Part shown: positions 1 to 8,301 of the stretch, one piece after another | Layout: the number at the start of each line of letters is the position of its first letter | How positions within the stretch are numbered: the stretch's first letter is position 1 | Assembly (NCBI GenBank): GCA_002307295.1 | Contig: DBTY01000029.1 | Coordinates: 1 to 64,000, forward strand | Source of the DNA: Ignavibacteriales bacterium UBA1304 | GTDB lineage: Bacteria; Bacteroidota; Ignavibacteria; Ignavibacteriales; Ignavibacteriaceae | DNA length: 64,000 nt | Direction: 5' to 3' | Program-made: the position numbers and the translations under genes | The notes under the pieces: generated by a model | Databases searched by the model: none | Told to the model about the DNA's origin: nothing | What the model saw: the letters and a program-made list of their open reading frames with translations, nothing else

Positions 1-227
1 TTTTTCCTATTGCGCAATTTGGGATAAATCTGATTATCCAGATTTATGACAAATATTACACTGAAGATGACATTGACCAATTAATTAAGTTCTATGATAC
101 GCCGATTGGTAAAAAAATGATTGAGACAAATCCTAAGATATCACAAGAAATGCTTTCTATAGCGATGGATTTTGGCAAAAAGCGAAACAATAAAGTTGGC
201 GACAAACTGAAGACTAACGGTCAATAA
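1..227 (+). CDS. DUF2059 domain protein, C-terminal part (5' end outside window)
   Basis: The open frame enters at base 3 and ends with TAA at 225-227, giving about 74 residues. The visible stretch 'KYYTEDDIDQLIKFYDTP' followed by 'GKKMIETNP' matches the C-terminal signature of DUF2059 proteins (an acidic helix, then FY-x-x-P-x-GKK). These are usually small exported or periplasmic proteins of unknown function. Any signal peptide and the start codon lie upstream of the window. The gene converges on the exonuclease gene at 342, and the 114-base gap between them shows no strong hairpin. The family assignment rests on this short tail only. Confidence 0.7.
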   Translation, partial: FPIAQFGINLIIQIYDKYYTEDDIDQLIKFYDTPIGKKMIETNPKISQEMLSIAMDFGKKRNNKVGDKLKTNGQ

Positions 228-341
228 GACGCGCCTTCAAAACCGGGCGGCAAAGCTTAATATTTGACGCCCTACAAAACAGAAGTTTTAACATTTGATT
301 ATTGACAAATAAGTCGCTACAATTTAGCAGCCAGCCAATTT

Positions 342-1040
342 TTACTTTCTTCCAAAGTTAAGATACTCGTTCCATATTTCATACAATTGATATGTGGCGC
401 GGATGTCTCTGCCGCAATAAATGGCAATATCTTTTATTCTGCCTGCGTCATAAAGATTTTTTACTTCGTTGCCGGACACTTCTTTCGACTTTGGCGTCTT
501 AATGCCAAAACCATGACAGTAAAAATCGAGATTAAATTTTCTTGTAACGCCGTAATAAGTAAACTGTTCCAGCAGATCAATGTGAGACGAGGCGTCAAAC
601 CGGTTGCCCATAAAATTCTTTGAAGGCTTTACCTGAAGCTTTGCAGAGCGCATCATCATAAACGGAATATCAAAATTACGGCCGTTAAAAGTTATCACCT
701 GGTCGGTAACTTTCATAATATCCCAGAATCCGGCAAGCATATTTTTTTCGCTCAGCCCTTTATACTGCGCTCCGGTTTCTTCGTCCGTCCACTCTTCGTT
801 TACTTCGGATTCGTAATAGATGTAAGCTTTCTCTTTCGTTACGTCGTACATCCCGATTGCTACTACTTTTGCAGTTAAGGGGTACAGACTTAGGAATCTT
901 TCCGCGTCTTCTAATTTTTTATTTCTAATTCCCTCGTCAGTTTCTTTCATAGCTTCGCGCTGGAGATACTCCTGCTGACTATCGGAAAGTTCGGCCATAT
1001 TGCAGCCGTAAGTTTCTATGTCAAAAACTATTTTTCTCAT
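342..1040 (-). CDS. PolB-like 3'-5' exonuclease (DEDD/RNase H fold)
   Basis: This 232-residue predicted exonuclease has the three DEDD motifs in order. Exo I is 'IVFDIET' at residues 4-10, Exo II is 'VITFNGRNFDIP' near 115, and Exo III is 'AIYCGRDIRATYQL' near 206. It resembles the stand-alone exonuclease domain related to DNA polymerase B (PF10108, DNA_pol_B_exo2). The acidic residues should bind two metal ions and hydrolyse nucleic acid ends; the substrate is not known. Its start overlaps the end of the thioesterase gene by 4 bases, so the two are translationally coupled at the distal end of a nine-gene minus-strand run. Confidence 0.85.
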   Translation of the reverse strand: MRKIVFDIETYGCNMAELSDSQQEYLQREAMKETDEGIRNKKLEDAERFLSLYPLTAKVVAIGMYDVTKEKAYIYYESEVNEEWTDEETGAQYKGLSEKNMLAGFWDIMKVTDQVITFNGRNFDIPFMMMRSAKLQVKPSKNFMGNRFDASSHIDLLEQFTYYGVTRKFNLDFYCHGFGIKTPKSKEVSGNEVKNLYDAGRIKDIAIYCGRDIRATYQLYEIWNEYLNFGRK

Positions 1041-1489
1041 TCCTTACCTTTAATAATTTTGGCGGATGGGTCGTATTTTTTTATTTTTTCATAAGCGCTT
1101 TTACCAAGCGGTTTCGATTTCTTTGTCGCAGCGTCTACATGCACCAAAACTCCGGAGCCTTCCACAATCAGCTTACCCGTATTGGAATTAACTATTATGT
1201 GTTCATAACCGAAACTCGAATTTTTCACGTAGGATATCCTCGTGTAGATTGTCAGCTCGTCTCCATATTTCGAAAAGTCAAAATATGAAATTTCGTTATG
1301 GACGACAAAATATAGCGTTCCGTCAGTGAATAAACCGTTAGGCGGAACCAATCCGGCTTCTTTAATATACTCAAGCCGGGCATGTTCAAAATAACTAAGA
1401 TAGACGACATTATTTACAACGCCAAGCATATCTACTTCTGTAAATCTAACTTTTAAATTTATTTTATGCACAAAATCTTTTTTATCCAT
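1037..1489 (-). CDS. Acyl-CoA thioesterase, 4HBT hot-dog family (YbgC/FadM-like)
   Basis: This 150-residue single hot-dog domain carries the family active-site region 'VRFTEVDMLGVVNNVVYL' followed by 'YFEHARLEYIKEAGL'. The Asp in 'EVDMLGVV' corresponds to the catalytic acid of 4-hydroxybenzoyl-CoA thioesterase-like enzymes. It likely hydrolyses an acyl-CoA thioester in the cytoplasm; the acyl chain cannot be told from sequence. It ends in a 4-base overlap with the exonuclease gene and starts 3 bases after the threonine aldolase stop, so it is in the same transcript. Confidence 0.85.
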   Translation of the reverse strand: MDKKDFVHKINLKVRFTEVDMLGVVNNVVYLSYFEHARLEYIKEAGLVPPNGLFTDGTLYFVVHNEISYFDFSKYGDELTIYTRISYVKNSSFGYEHIIVNSNTGKLIVEGSGVLVHVDAATKKSKPLGKSAYEKIKKYDPSAKIIKGKE

Positions 1490-1492
1490 ATG

Positions 1493-2521
1493 CTATCCAA
1501 AAATCTCCTCAAGAATGTTAACCGCTTTTTTAGCTTCTTCAAATGATACGTCTAAATGAGTAACAGCTCTAAGGAAACCGACGTTCCCCATAGATATCAG
1601 CAATCCTTTTTCTTTACATTTTTGAAGGGCTGTTTCAACCGGCGTATTAAGCGGTTTAAATATTATAATGTTTGTTTGAACTCTTTCTAAATCAATTTCA
1701 AGCCCTGGTATGCGGTCAATCGCCTCCGCCAGCATTTTTGCTTTTTCGTGATCTTCGGCTAAACGGGCGATATTATTTTTTAAGGCGTAAAGACCAGCCG
1801 CGGCTAAAAGACCAACCTGCCTCATGCCTCCGCCCCAGGCTTTCCTGACTTTAAAAGCTTCGTCAATAAAATGTTTGTCTCCCGCTATAATAGAGCCTAC
1901 TGGAGCTCCAAGCCCTTTAGACAGGCAGCATGAGACCGTATCAAAGTACGCGGCATATTCATTAACAGGTATATCCGTAGCTACTGAGGCGTTCCATATC
2001 CGCGCCCCGTCAAGATGCATATACAAATTATGTTTTCGGGCAAGAGCGTTTAACGCTTTAATATTTTCAATTGGATGAATTGTTCCGCCAGCCCTGTTGT
2101 GCGTATTTTCAACTTCAATTACTTTTGTAGTCGGCATATAGTATGCGCTTTCCGGTCTGATGTAGGGCTCAATTTGCTCCGGAGTTAAAACTCCGTTTTT
2201 CCCATCCAGCGGCAAAAGCTGAATACCGCTTAGCGCCGCAGGAGAACCGGATTCATAATTAAAAATATGACAGTCTTTTTCGCATATTACTTCGTCGCGC
2301 GGATTAGTTAAAACGTTCAGACATATCTGGTTGCCCATAACTCCGCTCGAAACAAATAGAGCGGCTTCTTTGCCAAGCAGCTCCGCCGCATATTTTTGCA
2401 GGCTGTTTACCGATGGGTCTTCCTGAAAAACGTCGTCTCCTACTTCCGCCTCATAAATAGCTTTCCGCATTTCATTTGAAGGCTTAGTCACCGTATCGCT
2501 TCTTAAATCAATATAATTCAT
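1493..2521 (-). CDS. ltaE: Low-specificity L-threonine aldolase
   Basis: This PLP enzyme of 342 residues, the usual length, cleaves L-threonine or L-allo-threonine to glycine and acetaldehyde. The N-terminus 'YIDLRSDTVTKPSNEMRKA' is diagnostic. His85 ('EKDCHIFNYE') sits where the PLP ring-stacking residue lies, 'HLDGARIWNA' at 169-178 holds the PLP-binding Asp and Arg, and Lys202 in 'CLSKGLGAPVGS' is the Schiff-base lysine. A purine-rich ribosome site (AAGGGAA) precedes the ATG. It lies between lnt and the thioesterase gene in a dense minus-strand run. Confidence 0.95.
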   Translation of the reverse strand: MNYIDLRSDTVTKPSNEMRKAIYEAEVGDDVFQEDPSVNSLQKYAAELLGKEAALFVSSGVMGNQICLNVLTNPRDEVICEKDCHIFNYESGSPAALSGIQLLPLDGKNGVLTPEQIEPYIRPESAYYMPTTKVIEVENTHNRAGGTIHPIENIKALNALARKHNLYMHLDGARIWNASVATDIPVNEYAAYFDTVSCCLSKGLGAPVGSIIAGDKHFIDEAFKVRKAWGGGMRQVGLLAAAGLYALKNNIARLAEDHEKAKMLAEAIDRIPGLEIDLERVQTNIIIFKPLNTPVETALQKCKEKGLLISMGNVGFLRAVTHLDVSFEEAKKAVNILEEIFG

Positions 2522-2577
2522 ATTTTATATTCCCTTAAAATGTTTCGGGTTAAAACTACAAAACAATAAGTTTCATC

Positions 2578-4284
2578 TTATTTATAAAATTTTCTTTTTA
2601 GCGCAAGCAGAATATAAAGCCCTACGACCCAAAGCGAAAAAACCGAAGCGCCGACAGGGATAAGCAATGAATGCTGAACAAAAAAAGTTAGTCCGCTTTG
2701 AAGCGCCACATCGCAAACTAAAAATCCCTTTGTGTACATCTGTGTAGCGGTTTCCGTTTTGCCCAAAGGATTAATATAGCAGCTTATGCCGCCGTTAGCC
2801 GCGCGAATAACGCTGCGTCTGTTTTCAACAGCGCGAAGCGCTGAAATTTCTTTATGCTGATAAGGACCGCTTGAATTGCCGTACCAGCTGTCGTTAGTCA
2901 CTACGGTTATAAGCTCGGAGCCTTTTTTTGTAAACTCGGCTATCAGGTATGGATATATCGATTCATAGCATATAATTCCATTTATCTTAATTTTCTGCTT
3001 TACTACAGGCGAGCCAGGCTGCGCAAAAAACGAAGCGTTATTTTTAGGCGTCGTATTATATATATTAACATTGAATACGCTCGTGTCCTGTCCTACGTTC
3101 CAGCCCGATAAACCGACTCCCCATTTTAGCATGCTTCCAAGAAATGGCAAAGCAGTTACAAACGGAACGCGCTCCCCAAAAGGGACAAGCTTCATTTTAC
3201 CATACCGCTGCAAATCGAACGTATGCGGATCTACAAGCATAGCGGCATTGTATGTGGCATAATGAAAACCGTCAATTTCATTATCTTTTGCGTCCGCAGG
3301 TATTTTAGCATTAGGAGGATAATATATTATATCGGGCATTCCCGTTAATAATGAGACGTTATTACTTTGTAAAAAATGATATAACTTACCGGCAGTCCCC
3401 GGATGATGTCCGCCAAATAAATACACTGGGAAAGCTGTTTCAGGCCACACTAACAACTCCGCGCCTTTATTTAGAGCCTGTTGAGAAAGCGCAAAATAAT
3501 CGTCGGCCATATCGTCTATGCTGCCGCCCGCCCATTTTTCATACGGGTCTAAATCCGGTTGAATCAACCCGGCCTTAACCGTCTTAGTAGAAATTTTAAT
3601 TGTATTAATTCTATACGCGCCATAAATAACCGGGACAATAAACACTACAAACGCGGCGGCTCCGAATAAATATGAATTCCGTTTTTCTGTTTTAAATAAC
3701 AAAATACATTTATAAAGAAAAACATTTAACAATACTACAATCAAAGATAATCCGACTGCGCCGATGATATCTGCGATCTGAATAAAAGTATTAAAATACG
3801 CTAACCCGTTCCCTAAAGTAAGCCAGGGAAAACTAGCGTCCGTAATCATATAAAAATATTCGTATGTTATCCAGAATAATGGGAAGAAGAAAAGCGCAAG
3901 CGCAGGTTTAAATATTTTTCGGGCAAAATATAAAAGCGTAGAAGGAATAAGAAAAAATATCGGATTGATAAACATCAGCAAGCCGCCAGCTATCATCAGG
4001 AATGGGTCTCTACCCACCTGCCATGCGCCAACCCAATAAACAGAGGTCAGCGTAAATACAAAGGCCATTAAGTATGTAGCTCTGTTAATGTCAATTAGTT
4101 TTTCTTTCCGCTCAATAACAAAAAAATACGGGATTAACCCCGCAAACATTAGAAATGGAAATGGAAATGGCGGGAATGAAAATCCCATCAATGCGCCGCT
4201 TAGTATTAAGATAAGGCGGTCTTTATTTCTCCTCTTTTTTTCTTCGGCTGATAACGCCGCTTTTTTAAATATATTAATTTTCAA
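2578..4284 (-). CDS. lnt: Apolipoprotein N-acyltransferase
   Basis: This inner-membrane enzyme adds the third acyl chain to the N-terminal Cys of lipoproteins. The N-terminal half (about 22-225) holds several membrane helices, including 'GALMGFSFPPFPFP'. The C-terminal half is a carbon-nitrogen hydrolase domain with the expected triad: Glu282 ('VWPETAFPVYL'), Lys363 or Lys365 ('YGKMKLVPFGERVPF') and Cys439 ('GIICYESIYP'). The 568-residue length is typical. Candidate substrates in the window include the predicted lipoproteins at 21160 and 27388. Its start overlaps the 3' end of the DedA gene by 11 bases. Confidence 0.95.
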   Translation of the reverse strand: MKINIFKKAALSAEEKKRRNKDRLILILSGALMGFSFPPFPFPFLMFAGLIPYFFVIERKEKLIDINRATYLMAFVFTLTSVYWVGAWQVGRDPFLMIAGGLLMFINPIFFLIPSTLLYFARKIFKPALALFFFPLFWITYEYFYMITDASFPWLTLGNGLAYFNTFIQIADIIGAVGLSLIVVLLNVFLYKCILLFKTEKRNSYLFGAAAFVVFIVPVIYGAYRINTIKISTKTVKAGLIQPDLDPYEKWAGGSIDDMADDYFALSQQALNKGAELLVWPETAFPVYLFGGHHPGTAGKLYHFLQSNNVSLLTGMPDIIYYPPNAKIPADAKDNEIDGFHYATYNAAMLVDPHTFDLQRYGKMKLVPFGERVPFVTALPFLGSMLKWGVGLSGWNVGQDTSVFNVNIYNTTPKNNASFFAQPGSPVVKQKIKINGIICYESIYPYLIAEFTKKGSELITVVTNDSWYGNSSGPYQHKEISALRAVENRRSVIRAANGGISCYINPLGKTETATQMYTKGFLVCDVALQSGLTFFVQHSLLIPVGASVFSLWVVGLYILLALKRKFYK

Positions 4285-4894
4285 TTTTCTTTAGTCTATT
4301 TTTTTGGTAAAGATAATATACGGCAAACAAAGCCGCCGAGCCGCCTAAAATAATAATAGCTATCTTGCTATAGTTTATTAGAAATTTGTCTATCCTTTCA
4401 ACGTTGGCTCCAAAAACAATTCCGAGGTACAACATCATTCCATTCCATAAAATTGCGCTTAGCGTTGAATAAAGGATTGCAGTATTTATTTTAATTTCGC
4501 TCATCCCGGCAAAAAAAGCAAGCACAGGACGGATGCCCGGTAAAAATCGGTTAACCGCTAATATTCCGCATCCATATTTAGCATACCATTCTTCAGTTCT
4601 TTCAACCCCTTCTTTTGAAAGAAATCTATATTTGCCTGAATGAACTACTTTTTTATCTACCTGACTGCCTAAATAATACAAAATCATAAACCCGGTTTCG
4701 CTGCCGATAGTAGTTAGTATTATTGCCGGTATAAAATGTATAGAGCCAAGCGGAATTAATGAAGCGCATACTATTATTATTGTATCGCTGGGAGAAGGAG
4801 GAAATATGTTTTCTACTAACGGGATTAACATTAATATAGCATAAATCCAGACTGGGCTTAATGACGAGATTGAATGTAAAATTACTTCAAGCAT
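4274..4894 (-). CDS. DedA family membrane protein
   Basis: This 206-residue polytopic protein of the DedA/SNARE-associated (VTT) family carries the conserved acidic stretch 'IPLVENIFPPSPSDTIII' and the family motif 'NRFLPGIRPVLAFFAGMS'. Family members act in lipid carrier or phospholipid scrambling across the inner membrane and in membrane-potential homeostasis; some recycle undecaprenyl phosphate. It overlaps ispF upstream by 8 bases and lnt downstream by 11 bases, so it sits in a translationally coupled chain with envelope and isoprenoid genes. That context fits a lipid-carrier role, but this is inference. Confidence 0.88.
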   Translation of the reverse strand: MLEVILHSISSLSPVWIYAILMLIPLVENIFPPSPSDTIIIVCASLIPLGSIHFIPAIILTTIGSETGFMILYYLGSQVDKKVVHSGKYRFLSKEGVERTEEWYAKYGCGILAVNRFLPGIRPVLAFFAGMSEIKINTAILYSTLSAILWNGMMLYLGIVFGANVERIDKFLINYSKIAIIILGGSAALFAVYYLYQKNRLKKIEN

Positions 4895-5381
4895 TATTAT
4901 TCTTTATTAATAAAACAGTAGTATAAGAAGCGGCTCCTTCTTCCCGTCCGACAAAGCCAAGCTTTTCGGTAGTAGTCGCTTTTACAGAAACGTCCTCTAT
5001 ATTGGCATCTAATATGCCTGCAATAACTTTACGCATTTCCAGAATGTAAGGCGCAATTTTAGGCTTTTGCATTAACAGCATACAATCGAGGTTGCCAAGG
5101 ATGTAGCCTTTAGATAAAACTAGTTCGTAAACATGCTTTAATAATAATTTGCTGTCTATCCCTTTATATTTGGGATCTGTATCAGGAAAATGCGCGCCAA
5201 TATCGCCCAAAGCTAATGCGCCTAAAAGCGCGTCGCAAATGGAGTGGAGTAAAACGTCCGCGTCCGAATGCCCCAGCAATCCTTTTTCGTAAGGGATCTC
5301 GATTCCGCCAAGGATGAGCTTTCTTCCTTCGGCAAACTGATGAACGTCGTAGCCTAATCCTGTTCTAAATAACGTATTCAA
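4887..5381 (-). CDS. ispF: 2-C-methyl-D-erythritol 2,4-cyclodiphosphate synthase
   Basis: This MEP-pathway enzyme forms MEcPP from CDP-methylerythritol 2-phosphate, releasing CMP. At 164 residues it is full length. The zinc ligands are visible as Asp12 and His14 in 'GLGYDVHQF' and His46 in 'GHSDADVLLHSICDALLGA'. The family motif 'GDIGAHFPDTDP' (59-70) and the C-terminal 'VSVKATTTEKLGFVGREEG' that binds the cytidine phosphate are intact. It overlaps acylphosphatase by 4 bases and DedA by 8. The usual partner ispD is not in the window. Confidence 0.96.
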   Translation of the reverse strand: MNTLFRTGLGYDVHQFAEGRKLILGGIEIPYEKGLLGHSDADVLLHSICDALLGALALGDIGAHFPDTDPKYKGIDSKLLLKHVYELVLSKGYILGNLDCMLLMQKPKIAPYILEMRKVIAGILDANIEDVSVKATTTEKLGFVGREEGAASYTTVLLIKNNNA

Positions 5382-5662
5382 TGTCTTATCTCAAATGATG
5401 TAAATTCGCCGTTATACGACGTCCAGGCTATGTTACATTTTTTAACGTAAGCATGCGAGGGTCCGGCTTTTATTAATTCAAATAATTCTTCAATAGCATA
5501 TTTTTCGCCTTCTACCACAGTAAGCGTTTCGCCCGTATATAAATTTTTTGTATATCCTTTCAAACCTAAAACTTCAGCGTTGCGATAGACAAAATATCTA
5601 AAGCCCACGCCCTGAACTAAACCGCCCGCTATTATTTCAGCCCTATGTAACTGCTCAACCAT
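5378..5662 (-). CDS. acyP: Acylphosphatase
   Basis: This 94-residue single-domain enzyme hydrolyses the carboxyl-phosphate bond of acyl phosphates. The active-site loop 'GLVQGVGFRYF' holds the phosphate-binding Arg22, and Asn40 in 'GYTKNLYTGE' is the water-positioning Asn. The family usually reads G-x-V-x-N-x-x-D-G here, so 'GYTKNLYTGE' is slightly divergent. The C-terminus 'FTSFEIRH' matches the usual F-x-I-x-x family ending. It overlaps ispF by 4 bases and the EamA gene by 8 bases. Confidence 0.93.
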   Translation of the reverse strand: MVEQLHRAEIIAGGLVQGVGFRYFVYRNAEVLGLKGYTKNLYTGETLTVVEGEKYAIEELFELIKAGPSHAYVKKCNIAWTSYNGEFTSFEIRH

Positions 5663-6569
5663 TTTTCCCTTTAACTAAAGCAGGCCAAAGCTCAGAGATT
5701 AAAAGTCCGCTAAAAATAAACGCGCAGCCTAAAAGACCATAACTAGAAACTTTTTCATTCAGCAAAAAGTAAGCGAATACGGCGGCAAAAATTGGTTCGA
5801 AAGAAAATATTATGCTCGTCTGCGTAGGCGATACTTTTCCCTGAAATCTTGTTTGTATATACGTAGTAATTATTGTGGCAAATAATGCAGTATAAATAAT
5901 AGTAAAAACCAAGTACCATGAAAAATGGAAATTTATTGTTTCAATTTTTGTAGCGCTGAATACTAAAGTAAAAACCGCGCTAAGTATAAACGTAATTGCA
6001 ATTTGTGAAAAGACGAGAAACTTTGGATCATGCCTTGTTACTATCTTATGAAGATATACGATATATACGCCGTAAAATATGGCGCAAAGCAGGGTAAGAA
6101 AATCGCCTATATTAAAACTTGTTCCAATTTCAGATAATATGCTCAACAAAGAACTTTCTTTGCTGGATAGAAATACCAGTCCGAAAAACACAAGTAATAT
6201 GCCAAGTATATTTCCTTTATTCGGAAGTTTCTTCTCCATAAATATCTGGATGATAGGAGTGAAGACGCAAAACGTTCCGGTAATAAAACCGGATTTTGTC
6301 GCGGTAGTATATTTTAACCCTACCGTCTGAAACGCAAAACCTATGAATACCAATACGCCAAGAATTAAACCTTCTTTATAACCCTGTTTGCTTATTTTGG
6401 GGAGCAGATGATAAGCCGAAGGCAACAGCAGCAACGAGGCAAAGAAAAAGCGAATAGAAAGATACAGCATGGGCGATATATCGCTAAAAACCGCTTTTAT
6501 AATTACAAACGTGCCGCCCCATATCAGCGTATTCAGAAAAAGGAAATATTCGCCTCTGATTTTATTCAT
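5655..6569 (-). CDS. EamA/DMT-family transporter
   Basis: This 304-residue protein has two tandem EamA repeats, giving about ten predicted membrane helices. The start 'LNTLIWGGTFVIIKAVFSD' is the usual first helix of drug/metabolite transporters, and the second repeat begins near residue 150 ('IGDFLTLLCAIFYGVYIVYL') and ends with 'FSFEPIFAAVFAYFLLNE'. It should export or import a small metabolite across the inner membrane, but the substrate cannot be deduced. It lies 32 bases after era and overlaps acyP by 8 bases. Confidence 0.87.
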   Translation of the reverse strand: MNKIRGEYFLFLNTLIWGGTFVIIKAVFSDISPMLYLSIRFFFASLLLLPSAYHLLPKISKQGYKEGLILGVLVFIGFAFQTVGLKYTTATKSGFITGTFCVFTPIIQIFMEKKLPNKGNILGILLVFFGLVFLSSKESSLLSILSEIGTSFNIGDFLTLLCAIFYGVYIVYLHKIVTRHDPKFLVFSQIAITFILSAVFTLVFSATKIETINFHFSWYLVFTIIYTALFATIITTYIQTRFQGKVSPTQTSIIFSFEPIFAAVFAYFLLNEKVSSYGLLGCAFIFSGLLISELWPALVKGKNG

Positions 6570-6601
6570 GTAGATTTTTCTCCAGTCTTAGTTCCCTTCA
6601 G

Positions 6602-7510
6602 TTATAAATCCTGTTCGTCGTTACTATATCCAAAAGCCTTAAGGAATCTTTCGTTGGTTCTCCATTTTTCCCGGACCTTAACTCTGAGCTCCAAAAATAC
6701 CGGACGCTCTAAAAACTCTTCTATTCCTTCGCGGGATAGCTGCCCTAATTTTTTCATAGCGGAACCCTGCTTGCCAATCATAATTCCTTTTTGGCTTTCG
6801 CGCTCAACTACTATTTCCGCCCTTATCAGGTCTTTTCTTCCTTCAATTTCTTTAAATTCTTCTATCAGAACTTCGCAGCTGTAAGGAATTTCTTCCTGAT
6901 ACAGTTCAAATATTTTTTCTCTGATAATTTCCGATACAAAAAAACGTTCGTTTTCTTCGGCTACTATATCGTCAGGATAATACTTTGGATGTTCAGGCAA
7001 ATTATTTACTATAAATTCTAATATTTTATCCGTGCCTTTTTTGTACATGGCTGAAACGGAAACAATTTCGTCAAATAATTTCTTTTCCTGAATGGCGGCT
7101 ATTATTTTTTCCGCTTTCTGAGGATCGGTAGCGTCGCTTTTATTTACGGCAAGGATTTTCTTTTTATCTCTTGGGTAGAACGATTTTTGCAGTCCCTCGT
7201 TTGTAAGAAGCCAGTTAAGATCTGAATCGCTATTAACGTCCATTATCATTACAAATACGTCTGCGTCTCTTATTGACTGATCCACATAGTCCATCATTTT
7301 TTCCTGAAGTAGGTAACCCGGAGTTAATATGCCGGGAGTATCAAGAAATATGATTTGATAATCTTCTTCGGATAATATGCCTACGATTCTTTTCCTTGTA
7401 GTTTGAGGTTTACTCGTTACAATAGAAAGCTTTTGCCCCAATAGCGCGTTTAATAAAGTCGATTTTCCCGCATTGGGTTTCCCCAAAATAGTTACATAAC
7501 CTGATTTAAT
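6602..7510 (-). CDS. era: GTPase Era, probable ATT start codon
   Basis: This essential GTPase binds 16S rRNA during 30S assembly. G1 is 'GKPNAGKSTLLN', G2 lies in 'TSKPQTTRKRIVG', G3 is 'DTPG' and G4 is 'NKSD'; a KH domain with 'GIMIGKQGSAMKKLG' follows. The first conventional initiator in frame is TTG at 7486, but it would cut off strand beta-1 before the P-loop. Upstream codons read I-K-S-G-Y-V-T-I-L, the normal Era N-terminus, back to an in-frame TAA at 7526-7528. The only plausible initiator there is ATT at 7508-7510, with AGGA placed 7 bases before it. That start gives 302 residues, matching the family length of about 300. Confidence 0.93.
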   Translation of the reverse strand: MKSGYVTILGKPNAGKSTLLNALLGQKLSIVTSKPQTTRKRIVGILSEEDYQIIFLDTPGILTPGYLLQEKMMDYVDQSIRDADVFVMIMDVNSDSDLNWLLTNEGLQKSFYPRDKKKILAVNKSDATDPQKAEKIIAAIQEKKLFDEIVSVSAMYKKGTDKILEFIVNNLPEHPKYYPDDIVAEENERFFVSEIIREKIFELYQEEIPYSCEVLIEEFKEIEGRKDLIRAEIVVERESQKGIMIGKQGSAMKKLGQLSREGIEEFLERPVFLELRVKVREKWRTNERFLKAFGYSNDEQDL

Positions 7511-7637
7511 AGCTCGTTCCTTTTTTTATTTTTATGTTGCAAAGATAACAAAAAAAAGCGGAATTAACTTTATAAAACGAGTGAATAAATCTTTACCTTA
7601 TTTGGAAAGAGCTTTATAGATGTTATCAACTTTACAG

Positions 7638-7708
7638 TGTCATTCCCACGGAAGTGGGAATCTCCGCCTGACGCTAATCCTTAGATACCTGCTTTCGCAG
7701 GTATGACA
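7638..7708. repeat. Composite palindromic repeat: two hairpins framed by TGTCAT/ATGACA
   Basis: A 71-bp element lies in the gap between era and the anti-sigma gene. The outer inverted hexamers are TGTCAT (7638-7643) and ATGACA (7703-7708). Inside are two perfect 8-bp stems with 4-base loops: ATTCCCAC/GTGGGAAT (7642-7649 with 7654-7661) and ATACCTGC/GCAGGTAT (7685-7692 with 7697-7704), joined by a 23-base linker. This is the architecture of a REP/BIME-like dispersed element. There is no flanking U-tract, so a terminator is less likely. Confidence 0.7.
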
Positions 7709-7785
7709 ATTAATTTAGCTTTTAAAATGCCTACAATGGGTTTCCTTAAATTGCCAGCAATACAGCCCCTTTGCCTGTCCCTGCC

Positions 7786-8301
7786 TTAAAGTTTCTTATA
7801 GGCTTTGCGAGTTTCGTAAAAATAATACCCTGATGCAAGAATAATAAGAGAAAAGACGCTCCCCATAAAAGCAAAATTTTGTTTTACTAACAGCTCTTTT
7901 ACCCAGCCAAAGAGCGCGTTATAGTATAAAGTTAATATCCCCATAAAATCGATAGAAATTTTTGGTTCGGAAGCTGTAGTATCGCCAAAAGCCCAAATTA
8001 AATAGGCCACAATTAGAATAAAAACAATTATAATTGTAGAAAGTACAAAAGCGAAGAAACGCTCCTGATTTTTTCTATTTATAGTTGATTTCCCAATTTT
8101 CCTCATAAATACAGCAGTAAATTCCTCAGAAGGAGAATATTCCTCAATCTTTTGCAGGCTTAAATGAACAGCCTGTAAATTATTTAGTTTATTTTTACAA
8201 ACAGTACAGGTTTTTAAGTGTTCTTCAATAAAATTTAGTTCGGCTATTCCGCGTTCGTTATCAATATAATTATTCAATATGTCGTCAGATAAGCAGTTCA
8301 T
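7786..8301 (-). CDS. Zinc-finger membrane anti-sigma factor
   Basis: This 171-residue protein begins with an anti-sigma zinc-binding motif: His28-x3-Cys32-x2-Cys35 in 'EEHLKTCTVCKNKL'. Two hydrophobic segments follow, about 82-105 ('FVLSTIIIVFILIVAYLIW') and about 145-165. It should tether and inhibit the ECF sigma factor encoded just upstream, with which it overlaps by 4 bases (start inside the sigma stop region). The arrangement is the standard sigma/anti-sigma pair. The stretch between the helices (about 106-144) may be periplasmic, and its signal is unknown. Confidence 0.85.
   Translation of the reverse strand: MNCLSDDILNNYIDNERGIAELNFIEEHLKTCTVCKNKLNNLQAVHLSLQKIEEYSPSEEFTAVFMRKIGKSTINRKNQERFFAFVLSTIIIVFILIVAYLIWAFGDTTASEPKISIDFMGILTLYYNALFGWVKELLVKQNFAFMGSVFSLIILASGYYFYETRKAYKKL

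Noticed and set aside
7484..7486. TTG as the start of era
   Set aside because: It would remove the first beta-strand of the GTPase fold, and it has no ribosome site; the ATT start with AGGA is preferred.
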